Positions 15,996 through 25,374 of a DNA stretch of 38,494 nucleotides are shown here, piece by piece. The notes under the pieces were generated by a model. That model was given only the letters and a program-made list of their open reading frames with translations. It did not search any database and had not been told where the DNA came from. Made by a program: the position numbers and the translations under genes. The DNA is from Fluviicola sp. (GTDB lineage: Bacteria; Bacteroidota; Bacteroidia; Flavobacteriales_D; Crocinitomicaceae): assembly GCA_031260455.1 (NCBI GenBank), contig JAIRJW010000035.1:1-38494 (forward strand), in the 5' to 3' direction. Numbering within the stretch: position 1 is the first letter of the stretch; the number at the start of each line of letters is the position of its first letter.

Positions 15996-17717
15996 CTAAA
16001 AACGAATCGTCACCCCCAGCATCGCCTGAAATCCCTGAGTCGGGTAATTATACCAGCGTCTGTAGCGTTGAGCAGCCACGTTGTTGAAATTGATAAACCC
16101 GGAAATGCGTTTGTTGTAACGATACTCCAACCCGATGTCGGCATCCGCAATAAACCCGAGTTTTAATGCATACTGGTTGTTTTCTTCCAGTACATTATCT
16201 CCCAGAGCAAAAACCATGGCTCTTCGTCCGCCCTCAAAGTTGGCATCCACCTTCAGGATGAACTTGTCATACAGGTTGTAGGTTCCTCTCAGGATGAACT
16301 GGAATTGTGGCAGGTTCCACGCAAAAATGTTGTTTCTGGCATTGTAGGAAAAATATCTTCCGATTACATCGATTTTTACTTTCTCTTTCAGCTGGTAATA
16401 AATAGACCCTTCCAGTTTGGTGATATTCATTGTATCATAAATCACATTGAATCGGTTTTTTCCCGAGTATGCGGTGTCAGTTACAAACAAAGCTTTGTTC
16501 TTCACATGAGAGAAACTGGCGAAAATATTGAATCCGATTCGTTTGGATAATGTTCCCTTGATCCCGATGAATCCGTCAGCAGCTTTGTGCTCATTTTGCA
16601 AAGAAACATTGGAAAGAATAAATTCGTTATCGTCCGTTAATTGTTTGAAAGATTGTTGGGTCAATCCTCCCGTTACTCCGGCATAAGGAATCAGGATATC
16701 ATCGAAAAGAGAATATTTTATTTCCGCAATCGGGTAGAGGTAAATCTTGTTTTTCGGACCGAAACTAGCTGTCAGATCCACTCCGATTTTCGCTTTCAGT
16801 TTCCTGTTTTTTGAGTAAGTACTGATGCTCGGTTTCAGGCTGATGATGGTATTTTTGTTTTCCAGTCCGGTCATTCCGGAAGCAAGCGTGTCATTCAGTG
16901 TACCGAACGTGTAAGAATTGTGTAAAATGTTGAGGTCAGCAGCGAAAACTTCCGTCCCCCACTTGTATTCTGCTCCGGTACGAATCGCAAAGAAGTTCTC
17001 ACGTGCATTCCAATCCTTCAGGGAATCTGCCTGTGGTTTCCTGTCGTTGAAGTGACGGTATTCCACTCCCAGTTTCCAGTTCAGCCCCAGACTGTCGTGT
17101 GCATGCGAATGAAATCCACCTTTCAGGCCAATAGTGTTGAAGCGCTGTGCAATACTGTCTCTGTTGGCATTTTCATTCGGAAATCCGTAGAAATGCAATC
17201 CCTGGTTTCTATAATAGGATTCTGCATCCCAGCTGTATTTCTTTTCATTCACGCCGATGAAACCTCTCAGATTGGTGCGGTCGAAATTTGCAGGAGCTAC
17301 ATTTCTCATCTTACCGAAGGAACTCAGATGGTGCAGGTGAACTCCATAGTTCAGCTTTCTGCTTCGGCCGTTATTGTAATACAACTCTGCCAGCGGCATC
17401 AGTAAAGAGCCGATCCCGATGCGGGCATAGCCATTGTACAATTGCGGCAACTTCTGCTGCAGGTTTACTTTTGCAGGTTCAATTTTCGGAACGTCGAAAG
17501 TCGGGTCGTAATTGATCGACAACAATGGGAAAGAAGTTGTCGGGGTCGGGAAAACGGTATCCAGGATTTTTGGTTGCGTGTTCAGGCGATGTGCAGTTTC
17601 AACGGAACGGTCACCTGTTGTGATGATATCAACGACGTTTCCGGGTCCTTGCCCAAAAGCAGCAGAACTGATCAGACATGCACCGATGAGTATGAAATAG
17701 CTTTTACTTCTCTTCAT
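15996..17717 (-). CDS. Outer-membrane beta-barrel protein coupled to the TPR gene
   Basis: 573 residues with a signal peptide (MKRSKSYFILIGACLISSAAFGQ). The mature protein consists of many short amphipathic strands rich in aromatic residues and Gly/Asn turns, and ends in AMLGVTIRF with a terminal Phe, the classic barrel C-terminus. There is no TonB box, plug or carboxypeptidase-like domain, so it is not a SusC-type receptor. Its ATG shares one base with the TAA of the upstream TPR gene (TAATG at 17715-17719), indicating translational coupling. Role unknown; probably an envelope complex with the TPR protein. Confidence 0.8.
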   Translation of the reverse strand: MKRSKSYFILIGACLISSAAFGQGPGNVVDIITTGDRSVETAHRLNTQPKILDTVFPTPTTSFPLLSINYDPTFDVPKIEPAKVNLQQKLPQLYNGYARIGIGSLLMPLAELYYNNGRSRKLNYGVHLHHLSSFGKMRNVAPANFDRTNLRGFIGVNEKKYSWDAESYYRNQGLHFYGFPNENANRDSIAQRFNTIGLKGGFHSHAHDSLGLNWKLGVEYRHFNDRKPQADSLKDWNARENFFAIRTGAEYKWGTEVFAADLNILHNSYTFGTLNDTLASGMTGLENKNTIISLKPSISTYSKNRKLKAKIGVDLTASFGPKNKIYLYPIAEIKYSLFDDILIPYAGVTGGLTQQSFKQLTDDNEFILSNVSLQNEHKAADGFIGIKGTLSKRIGFNIFASFSHVKNKALFVTDTAYSGKNRFNVIYDTMNITKLEGSIYYQLKEKVKIDVIGRYFSYNARNNIFAWNLPQFQFILRGTYNLYDKFILKVDANFEGGRRAMVFALGDNVLEENNQYALKLGFIADADIGLEYRYNKRISGFINFNNVAAQRYRRWYNYPTQGFQAMLGVTIRF

Positions 17718-20700
17718 TATTTCCCCGTTTTTTCATCAACTTCAATTACCGTAGGGTCACTTGGATTGGTCAAAGTTTTTGGTTGTGTTTTCAACTGCAT
17801 AATTTCATTGTACAATTCACCTGCTTCCTGCAGAATATTGTCGTCTTTTACCGGATAGTGATCAACAACTGATTTGATGGTGTTTTCAGCCTGGAACAAG
17901 TCTTTTTTCTGAAGCAATACTTTTGTTTGTAAAATCAGTGCTTTCGCAATCCAGTAATCGTAGCCCGGCTTCATTTTCAGCAATTCGCGAACCAGAGTCT
18001 CAGTCTGGGTGTAATCTGACTGAGCAAAGGCATTCTCAGCAAGCATATACTTGGATTCTGCTGCCCAAACGGTAGTAGCATTTTTGACTACGTATTCCAG
18101 AGAAAGCTGCGCTTCTGCGTAGCGTTTTTCCTTTGAAAGCGAAATTCCCTCAATGTATTCTGCTTCCAGCTTCAACTGGGTTGTTTGTTGAATACTCAAT
18201 ACTTTCTGAGCATATTCGACTGCATTTGCGTAATTTTCCAGCAGGAAATGACAGCGCATCAACCCGATGCGAGCATTGTTCAGGTATTCCGGGTTGGAGC
18301 TGACTTCTTCTGTGCGTTTATAGTAAGGAAGCGCCGCTTCTTTCTGGTTTCCGTTGAAAAGGTATTTTGCTGTTCGCACAGTCGCCAGTTCGGTATAATC
18401 GTCATTCGGTCCGGTAAGTGTGATCTGGTAAATTGCAATGGCTTCCTCTTCTTTTTTCAATTTGTACAAAGCATCTGCCTTTTGATTCATCGCATCACGA
18501 TAGAATTTTCCTTTCGGATATTTGTTCAGGTACTTGTCAAATTCCGTGATCGCCGCATTCCATTCGGATTTCTCATACAAATCGAAACCCTGGCGGTAAT
18601 ATTCATCTTCAACCTGTGTTGCAATGGAATCGGCACAGCTGTATTTTCCTGCCAAAGCTTCAATTTTGCTCAGTAAGTGCTGAGCACGGTAAACGTCGGC
18701 CAGTGAACTTACTTCACGCTCACAGATTGTATCGTTGATGTTGAATTCGTTCAGGACTTTCAGATAGTAAGATTCTGCCTGATTAAAATTGGATCTTTTG
18801 AAAGCAATATCTCCAAGACTGTGGTAAGCTTCTTTCACAAAAGCACTGTTCGGATAGTCAGAAATGATTTGTTTGTAGTAACGCTCCGACTTGTCCAGGT
18901 TTTCCATTTCAAAATATGTGCGGGCGGTCTCTTCAAGCGCACGCTGCACGTAGCGCGATTTCGGATAATTGTTGATCAGATCTGTGAGGCTTTGAATTTT
19001 TTCATCTTTTTTCCCCATGAAACCGTAAGTGCGGGACATGTAATACAAAGCCTGGTCATCATATCCTTGTTTCAGGTTGTAAGCCGCTTTGTAATTTTCA
19101 ATTGCCTGGGAATTGATTGCATAATCTGCCAATGCGTTTCGGTAATATTCATCTGCCAGACGCATATAAGCATCTGCTTTTTTACGCAAATCCGTCAGGT
19201 CTGGTTGTTTCAGGTAATCTCTGAATGTCTCCTGGGTATTGCGGTAATCTTTCAGTTCCAGATAAGCGTATCCTTTGTTGTAGAGTGCATCATTGCGCAA
19301 TCCGCTGGACTGAGAACCCGCCATTCCCATAAACTGAGTGTATTTTTTAATTGCTTCGGAATAGTTTTTCAGGTAGAATTCCGCGTCGGCACTCCAGTAC
19401 ATGGCTTTTGCACTGATTTCCGGACTGACCGGGTATTTGTCGACCAATTCGAATGCCCTGATCGCGTTTGCATATTCCGATTTCTGGAATAATTCCACTC
19501 CGCGGTTGAAAGCAATCAACTGATACGCAGATTTTGACTTGATGTCCTTGTTTGTTAGCTGATCTAAAGATTCCAGTGCTTTCTGATAGTTTTTCGTGGA
19601 AGTGTACACATTCACCAGGTATTGGTAAATCACCGGTTTGCGTTTGGAGTCAGGGTATTTTTCCAGATATAATTTGAATGCTTCAACGGCTTCGTCGTAT
19701 GCGTTCATATCTAACTTATAAGATAATAAAGCATAATTGTAAAGTGCATCTTCCTGGATCATTTTATCCATGTCGAGCTCACTGGCGGCTTCAAAGGCTG
19801 TACGTGCATAAACCAGTTCATTCATGTTGGTATAACATTCTCCAGCATGATACAAAGCAATTTGTGCCAGTACATCCTTTTCGTGTGCCACACGATCGAA
19901 GTATTTTACCGCTTTGGTGCAATTGGAAGTCCGTGAATAGGTAAGCGCAAGCGCATAATCGTCATCACGCGTGGTGTTCGATTTGGAGTTATATAACTCC
20001 AGGTAAGGCAAAGCCTCATCGTATTTTTCCAGGTGGAAATAACTGTCCCCGATGATGTGACTGATCTCAACCTGCTCCGCTGGCTTTAAGCTGTCTACTT
20101 TTCCCGGAGCGAAATCGACCACTTCCTGGTATTTATGTTGGATATAATAAATCTGTGTAATATAATAAGGCACAACACGGTTGAAACGACTGTCGATCAT
20201 GAGTTTTTCGAATCCTTCCAAAGCTGTTTGATAAGAACTGTCCAGGTAACAGATATGAGAATAATAATACAAACCCGGAGTTCCATACTGGCTGCTGGAA
20301 TCCTTCACTTCAAAGAAAGCCAGCTTGGCTTCCGGGTAGTTCCTTTCATCAAAGTAAGCGTAGCCCAGTTTGAAGTAATATTCTTCCTGGTTTTCCTTGT
20401 CGACTGTAGAACGATTGAGTTGTTTGAAAAATTGAATGGATCGTTTGTAATCCTTTTTCTGGTAATAATAACGCCCAATCTGGAAGAGGATATTGTTTCG
20501 GTAGATGCTTTCCGGATATTCCCGGTTAAAGTTTTCGAGCAGGTCAATAGCATCGTTGTTAAACAGTTCCAATGCAGAAAGGCCTTCGTAATAAAGTGCT
20601 TTGATATAGTATGAATCGTTTTTGGAGCCTTTGTAATCAGTAATAAACAGGCGGAATTCCTTGCGTGCGGCACTGTATTGTTCTTTCTCAAATAAATCCT

Positions 20701-20803
20701 CGGCACAGTAGAATCCACTCAGGGGAGAATGGTATTTCTCGCTTGCCTGGGACCATCCCAAAAAACTTGAAACAAGTAAAAGAATGAAAAGAATAAAACG
20801 CAT
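17717..20803 (-). CDS. Large secreted/periplasmic TPR protein
   Basis: 1028 residues: signal peptide (MRFILFILLLVSSFLGWSQA) followed by more than twenty tetratricopeptide-like repeats spanning nearly all of the protein. Typical repeats include YEEALPYLELYNS, FYLKNYSEAIKKYTQF and YPKGKFYRDAMNQKADALY, similar to the YbgF/BamD-type TPRs. A short acidic/polar tail ends it. TPR arrays are protein-binding scaffolds; being exported and coupled to a beta-barrel gene, it may be a periplasmic partner in outer-membrane assembly or the gliding/T9SS envelope machinery, which is inference. It diverges from the ftsE-like gene. Confidence 0.88.
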   Translation of the reverse strand: MRFILFILLLVSSFLGWSQASEKYHSPLSGFYCAEDLFEKEQYSAARKEFRLFITDYKGSKNDSYYIKALYYEGLSALELFNNDAIDLLENFNREYPESIYRNNILFQIGRYYYQKKDYKRSIQFFKQLNRSTVDKENQEEYYFKLGYAYFDERNYPEAKLAFFEVKDSSSQYGTPGLYYYSHICYLDSSYQTALEGFEKLMIDSRFNRVVPYYITQIYYIQHKYQEVVDFAPGKVDSLKPAEQVEISHIIGDSYFHLEKYDEALPYLELYNSKSNTTRDDDYALALTYSRTSNCTKAVKYFDRVAHEKDVLAQIALYHAGECYTNMNELVYARTAFEAASELDMDKMIQEDALYNYALLSYKLDMNAYDEAVEAFKLYLEKYPDSKRKPVIYQYLVNVYTSTKNYQKALESLDQLTNKDIKSKSAYQLIAFNRGVELFQKSEYANAIRAFELVDKYPVSPEISAKAMYWSADAEFYLKNYSEAIKKYTQFMGMAGSQSSGLRNDALYNKGYAYLELKDYRNTQETFRDYLKQPDLTDLRKKADAYMRLADEYYRNALADYAINSQAIENYKAAYNLKQGYDDQALYYMSRTYGFMGKKDEKIQSLTDLINNYPKSRYVQRALEETARTYFEMENLDKSERYYKQIISDYPNSAFVKEAYHSLGDIAFKRSNFNQAESYYLKVLNEFNINDTICEREVSSLADVYRAQHLLSKIEALAGKYSCADSIATQVEDEYYRQGFDLYEKSEWNAAITEFDKYLNKYPKGKFYRDAMNQKADALYKLKKEEEAIAIYQITLTGPNDDYTELATVRTAKYLFNGNQKEAALPYYKRTEEVSSNPEYLNNARIGLMRCHFLLENYANAVEYAQKVLSIQQTTQLKLEAEYIEGISLSKEKRYAEAQLSLEYVVKNATTVWAAESKYMLAENAFAQSDYTQTETLVRELLKMKPGYDYWIAKALILQTKVLLQKKDLFQAENTIKSVVDHYPVKDDNILQEAGELYNEIMQLKTQPKTLTNPSDPTVIEVDEKTGK

Positions 20804-21113
20804 TACAACTATTTTAAGATAGTAAAATTAAGCAGTACCAGAGGGAGGTATGGTTGGAGCATTTAAAAGTTTTAAACGTATAAGTGTTAAGATAAAATCT
20901 CGTTACACTTTGATTTCGTGAATTGGAATCCTGAATTTTACATTTGGATATTGTCCTGAAAATTAGGTGATGATCATTTTTCAAATGGGAAGAAAAGTTT
21001 AAAAAATAAAATTAAACCTTTTCAACTTTTTGAACCAATAGAATGATTATGTAGAAAAAATTCAAATTACCCTAACTTCGGGATAAATTATACATCACAA
21101 TAAACTCAGGGAA
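20804..21113. other. Divergent intergenic region
   Basis: 310 bases, AT-rich, between the divergent TPR and ftsE-like genes; it should hold both promoters. TAACTTCG (about 21073-21080) is a near-consensus -7 element for the ftsE-like gene. A hairpin-forming inverted repeat (20992-21002 with 21012-21023, one bulge) lies in the middle; its role is unknown. I see no small gene. Confidence 0.5.
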
Positions 21114-21824
21114 GTGGAGAAAGTTATTCGCATTCAAAACGGACGAATTGACCAGCTTGGTCAGCCGGTTCTTGAAAACATCAATTTCGAGGTAGAACAG
21201 GACGAATTGGTTTTTCTCATCGGGAAGACCGGTTCGGGGAAAAGCAGTTTACTGAAGGTTCTTTACGGAGAACTGGAATTGAATGACGGTCAGGGTTCAG
21301 CAGTGGATTTTGATTTGAAAAAACTTTCCAAAAAACAAATTCCCGGATTGCGCCGCAAATTGGGAGTTGTTTTTCAGGATTTCCAGTTATTGTCAGACCG
21401 TTCGATTGCAGATAACTTGCGCTTCGTGATGAAAGCAACCGGATGGAAAGACAAGCGTGAAATGGATCAGCGTATCCGTACGGTTTTGTCGATGGTTGGT
21501 CTGGAAGGAAAAGAACATGTACAGCCGCATCGTTTGTCGGGAGGAGAGCAGCAACGGGTAGCGATTGCCCGCGCATTAATCAACCACCCGAAAATCATTA
21601 TTGCGGACGAGCCTACGGGAAATCTGGATCCCGAAACTTCCACGGAGATTATGCACCTGATCGTAGCTGTGGCAAAAGAAGAAAAAGCAGCAGTAATCAT
21701 AGCAACACACGATATGTCACTGATCGAAAAATTCCCGGGAAAAGTCTTCAAAGTGGAAAACCGCGAACTGAAACCATTGGATACGATGCATCGCTTCAAT
21801 CCGTTCCAGCCTTTGTTTGATTAA
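21114..21824 (+). CDS. ftsE: FtsE-like ABC ATPase without an adjacent permease
   Basis: 236-residue ABC ATPase. Walker A GKTGSGKS (37-44), Q-loop VVFQDFQLL, signature LSGGEQQR, Walker B IIIADEPTGNLD and switch IIATHD are intact. It most resembles FtsE, which with FtsX couples division to peptidoglycan hydrolysis, but ftsX is not next to it. It starts with GTG at 21114, preceded by CAGGGAA. The C-terminal extension (RELKPLDTMHRFNPFQPLFD) is longer than in many FtsE proteins. It could also serve another MacB-type permease. The symbol is a best guess. Confidence 0.75.
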   Translation: MEKVIRIQNGRIDQLGQPVLENINFEVEQDELVFLIGKTGSGKSSLLKVLYGELELNDGQGSAVDFDLKKLSKKQIPGLRRKLGVVFQDFQLLSDRSIADNLRFVMKATGWKDKREMDQRIRTVLSMVGLEGKEHVQPHRLSGGEQQRVAIARALINHPKIIIADEPTGNLDPETSTEIMHLIVAVAKEEKAAVIIATHDMSLIEKFPGKVFKVENRELKPLDTMHRFNPFQPLFD

Positions 21825-22148
21825 TAACTTGAGTTTGATTAACATTACAATGTAGTATGTTGATTATAAGTTTTTTACATGAATAGTATTCCTGTTAAAC
21901 GTTAACATTATTATACATTGAAAAATATAAAATAAAAGCAAAACAGAGGGCGATATAAATTATTTAAAATTTAAGTTATTGAAAATTAATATTATTAAGA
22001 TCGAACTCAGGTTAATAGGTCATTCTTTAACAATGACTAATTGGGGTAATGACATAATGTATGTATTTTATAGTCCACAATTACTCCTAAAAAAATTAAA
22101 CTGCCAAATTTAGACTTATTTATCCCCTCTATTTATATATTTTATAGG
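21825..22148. other. AT-rich intergenic region
   Basis: 324 bases of strongly AT-rich sequence between the ftsE-like gene and the convergent Ig-like protein gene. I found no open frame of note, RNA gene or convincing terminator. The composition is unlike the surrounding core genes. Confidence 0.5.
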
Positions 22149-23678
22149 TTAGTTACCAAACCGCCCTCTAATATGCGGATTTACCGGCATATTGCAGGGT
22201 GCTACCACAATTTTAAATGTGCTGCCACCGGATGATGATGGAGAACATCCTGCAAGAGATGTTGATATAACTGTTATATTGGCTGTACCCGACATGCTGC
22301 CTGTCGTAAATGTGGGAAAATTGCCCGTTCCGCTTGCCGGTAAACCAATGCCCGGATTATCGTTCGTCCATGTAAACGTGGAACTAACGCCGTTGCTAAT
22401 ACGTGTTGAAAAAACAGGATAGCTTAATGGCTTTAATTTACACACCATCGTATCTGCCAGCGAAAGTAAGGGTGTAGGGTTTACCGTTACAAGTGCTGTA
22501 TCGGTATATAAGATCAGACCGTTACAGTCTATTACTCTTAACCAGTAGTTTCCGGAGTCTGATGGCTTAACACTGTCAATAGTATAAATATTCCCTGTTG
22601 CGCCCGAAATATCCGTACCATCTTTTATCCATTGATAGTATGAGTAATTAACAGTATCGCCTGTTGATGAAGTTTGTGCATTAATGGTTAGTGAATTACC
22701 TTGGCAAAGGGGTACCATACCGCTCGGAGTGGGCACTGGCGGGCTGCCATATATACCCAAATCATCAAAAGCAATGTCATTGCCAGTTGGATTCGATTCT
22801 CCGTTTATTACTCTTATTATAATGGCAGTTTTTCCGGCAGGCACTTTAAAGTGAAAGCCGTATTCTCTCCATTCATGCACATTGTTCGGTATGGTATCTG
22901 TTGTGCTTCCTAAAACAGTAATGCCATCATCAATATCCACTACCTGAAAAGTAATTTTAGAAAGAGGAAAAGAACCGCCAGTAAAGTTTGTACGAGTGCC
23001 GCCTACCATACTCATTGCCCACACGGAGGTATATAAATCAGATAGAGGGCACAAATCGTAAATAGTATCATAAAAAAACGCTATTGGTAGAGTGTTTGCA
23101 TTAAATATGATAAAATTTCCGGGCACTACACCTGCGGGTGGCTTAGTGCCGAATTTGCCACCAGTAGTATGGTCGTATATACCGCCGGGGTAAGGATTAG
23201 GATTTGTAATAACAGGATTACCGCCAGGCCACCAAGCCAAAAATCCGCCATTGCCAGCTGTTAGAGCAGCGCTGTTGTTAGTGGTAGAGTTACCCCAAAG
23301 ATGATTGGTAATGCTGTATTGATCGGCATTGGGGGTTTGATTGCCTGGCCTTCCCGGTCCTACTTTAAATTGATAGGTCGTATAATAACGTTGTGCCGGT
23401 ACCCCTATTCCGCCTCGCGTTCCATCAGGATTATTGGCGTTACCGTTATAGACAGATGTATTGGTTGAATTTATCCATGCTGCATTACCTGATGGAAAAG
23501 TATTCACGGCAATGTTTTGCCCGACTCCGGCGACAGTAGTGTCGTTATTGGGATTGGTTCCAAAATTATTAAAATAATATGTTGATAAAGTTTGTGCATG
23601 AACTGTTGCTGGCTGTAATACCATCATTACAAACAGCTGGAACAGGGCAGATAAGATGAATAATTTTATTCTGTTCAT
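22149..23678 (-). CDS. Secreted Ig-like/PKD-like surface protein, no sorting domain
   Basis: 509 residues with a signal peptide ending at VHAQ (about residue 29). The N-terminal half is an Asn/Gly/Thr-rich domain (NNFGTNPNNDTTVAGVGQN) typical of the opening modules of large Bacteroidota surface proteins. Around residues 320-400 is an Ig-like module (PLCQGNSLTINAQ, WIKDGTDISGATGNIYTI, DSGNYWLRV), and then a PKD-like module (about 405-490). The protein stops at NPHIRGRFGN with neither a type A nor a gliding-motility (type B) sorting domain, so it may be truncated or use another anchor. Its AT-rich flanks and lack of a TAnnTTTG promoter suggest acquisition. Confidence 0.75.
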   Translation of the reverse strand: MNRIKLFILSALFQLFVMMVLQPATVHAQTLSTYYFNNFGTNPNNDTTVAGVGQNIAVNTFPSGNAAWINSTNTSVYNGNANNPDGTRGGIGVPAQRYYTTYQFKVGPGRPGNQTPNADQYSITNHLWGNSTTNNSAALTAGNGGFLAWWPGGNPVITNPNPYPGGIYDHTTGGKFGTKPPAGVVPGNFIIFNANTLPIAFFYDTIYDLCPLSDLYTSVWAMSMVGGTRTNFTGGSFPLSKITFQVVDIDDGITVLGSTTDTIPNNVHEWREYGFHFKVPAGKTAIIIRVINGESNPTGNDIAFDDLGIYGSPPVPTPSGMVPLCQGNSLTINAQTSSTGDTVNYSYYQWIKDGTDISGATGNIYTIDSVKPSDSGNYWLRVIDCNGLILYTDTALVTVNPTPLLSLADTMVCKLKPLSYPVFSTRISNGVSSTFTWTNDNPGIGLPASGTGNFPTFTTGSMSGTANITVISTSLAGCSPSSSGGSTFKIVVAPCNMPVNPHIRGRFGN

Positions 23679-24276
23679 TTTTTTGATTATTTAATTTAAG
23701 TATGACTATCCGTTTTTATAACTATTATTATACCAAGTAGAACCTGCAGCTTCAAAGAGGTTTTCACCGAAATATCTTCATATTGAATTTATAGCAAAAT
23801 TCATCTAAATAATTTTGTGCATAACTAGATTTAATACGATGATGTATATTGGGTAGTATCTCAAATTAAATGATATTCTAACGAAGAAACATTGCATTAC
23901 AAATATTTTATACTAAGAGCTTGTTTAAATTTTACATTTGTTAGTCACTATTGCTCTATTTTTTAACCAGCACACAATCTACTTTTAGAAATTTAAACGG
24001 GCTCTAAGAATTTATTTATCATAAATATTATTATTAATACACTTATAAAATCATTTTTAATAAAAAATAAAATTACACAAAAAATGATTATTGTAATTTT
24101 TTAGATAATTTATATATTTTGAATTCGATGATTATTTTGGGCTTGCTGTTTAATTTAAACTGATTTTTAACATGTGCTTGCACCAATAAATAATTTACAT
24201 GTAAAACAAGGGTTTGTAAAAAATAATTGGTATATTTAAAATGCCCGTTCAATTCATGTTAATGATAGTTTCTGGA
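23679..24276. other. AT-rich intergenic region with a probable MITE
   Basis: 598 bases, very AT-rich. It contains the inverted-repeat element at 23917-24004 (listed separately) and an AT hairpin, AAAATTACA (24069-24077) with TGTAATTTT (24092-24100). Read on the minus strand the hairpin is followed by a T run and may end the glycosyltransferase transcript. No gene is supported. Confidence 0.5.
23917..24004. mobile_element. Probable 88-bp MITE (IS5/IS1031-like ends)
   Basis: Terminal inverted repeats GAGCTTGTTTAAATTT (23917-23932) and AAATTTAAACGGGCTC (23989-24004) match at 14 of 16 positions and are flanked by direct TAA repeats (23914-23916 and 24005-24007). Ends beginning GAGC and a TNA-type target duplication resemble the IS1031 group of the IS5 family. 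It has no coding capacity, so would depend on a transposase elsewhere. Confidence 0.55.
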
Positions 24277-25374
24277 TCAAAATCCGATTTTGTGGAAGAC
24301 GGACATCAATTTCTCCGTACCGAATTCCCTTTCCAGTTCTTCCAGTCGGGAATCCGGATTTATAGCATGAATCTGCGCAATGGAATCAGCCAAAGGCAAA
24401 GCCGGATTCCAGATTTCACAATGTTTTTCAAACACGGCATTTCCGAGCATTTCTTTTGTAGCAATACACGGTTTTCCGCTAAGCAAGGCACGAATAACTT
24501 TCAGCTTGATTCCCGAGGATTTAAACCCGATCAGCAGGTGAACCGAACAGCTGCATAACAAATCGTCCAATTCAGCATTCGTCGGGTTCGGAATGCATTT
24601 CCATCCTGCTTTCTGTATTTTCGCAAGAAGCGGTTTCCCTGGATTTTTCCCTGCAATAATAACCGGAATGTTAAATGCCTGACGTTGGTTTTCCGAAATC
24701 AGTGCATCAATAGCTTCCAGATTTTCCGCTACTGACAGATTTCCATGAAACAAAGCGAAATATTCCCCTTTCCGGGGTTCGAGAATCAGGTCGGGATGAA
24801 TGGTTACGGGCAGACTAAGTGCATTAAACCCCTCTTTTTCGTAATATTCCCGGTCGTTTTCAGAAACACACAGAACCGGAATGTTGCTCAATGAGCGTTC
24901 CTGTTTTTTGAGTTTTCGGGCTTCCAGGCTGAAAAACAACCGTTCCGAATACGTTTTGGCGCTTTTGGCCAGATTGCGGTAATACTGCCATTCCACATTA
25001 TGCATCCGGATTGCTATCTGGCGTTTGTGTTTCAGCAATTCGCCGATCCAATACGTATTGTGCTGGCCTTCCAGCAGAATAGGGGCATTATCGGAAAGCA
25101 ACTGACTCAAAAGGGCTTTGGAACTTCGGCTTTTGACAATGTAAGGCAGTTTTGAGAACAGGGATTTCACACCAGTTTTCCGGTCGTAATAATGAATCTC
25201 ATCCGCAATTCCGGAAAAATCATGCTTTCTGCCACGACCGTATTCGTAACAGTGCAACAGAACAAAATACCCGGCTTGCTTCAAGGCCCTTGCGCGAAGG
25301 TAAACATCCAGCACGCCACCGTAATCCGGGGGAAACGGAACGTCGAAAGAAACGATATGGATGCGTCTATTCAT
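24277..25374 (-). CDS. Glycosyltransferase, GT4-like (second of pair)
   Basis: 365-residue GT-B-fold glycosyltransferase. The N-terminus (MNRRIHIVSFDVPFPPDYGGVLDVYLRARAL) is the nucleotide-sugar GT Rossmann start with a GG loop. The C-terminal half has FALFHGNLSVAENLEAIDALI, VIIAGKNPGKPL and a donor-site region GFKSSGIKLKVIRALLSGKPCIATKEML. The frame opens at 25467, but the ATG at 25374 is chosen because it begins the fold and overlaps the upstream gene by only eight bases. Cytoplasmic; sugar and acceptor unknown. It may act in cell-surface glycan synthesis or protein glycosylation. Confidence 0.85.
   Translation of the reverse strand: MNRRIHIVSFDVPFPPDYGGVLDVYLRARALKQAGYFVLLHCYEYGRGRKHDFSGIADEIHYYDRKTGVKSLFSKLPYIVKSRSSKALLSQLLSDNAPILLEGQHNTYWIGELLKHKRQIAIRMHNVEWQYYRNLAKSAKTYSERLFFSLEARKLKKQERSLSNIPVLCVSENDREYYEKEGFNALSLPVTIHPDLILEPRKGEYFALFHGNLSVAENLEAIDALISENQRQAFNIPVIIAGKNPGKPLLAKIQKAGWKCIPNPTNAELDDLLCSCSVHLLIGFKSSGIKLKVIRALLSGKPCIATKEMLGNAVFEKHCEIWNPALPLADSIAQIHAINPDSRLEELEREFGTEKLMSVFHKIGF

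Noticed and set aside
24069..24100. AT-only inverted repeat as a terminator
   Set aside because: The 9-bp stem has almost no GC and is expected by chance in such AT-rich DNA; mentioned only as weak.
22149..24276. Phage or integrative-element island
   Set aside because: No integrase, attachment-site repeats or phage genes; only AT-rich composition and a probable MITE.
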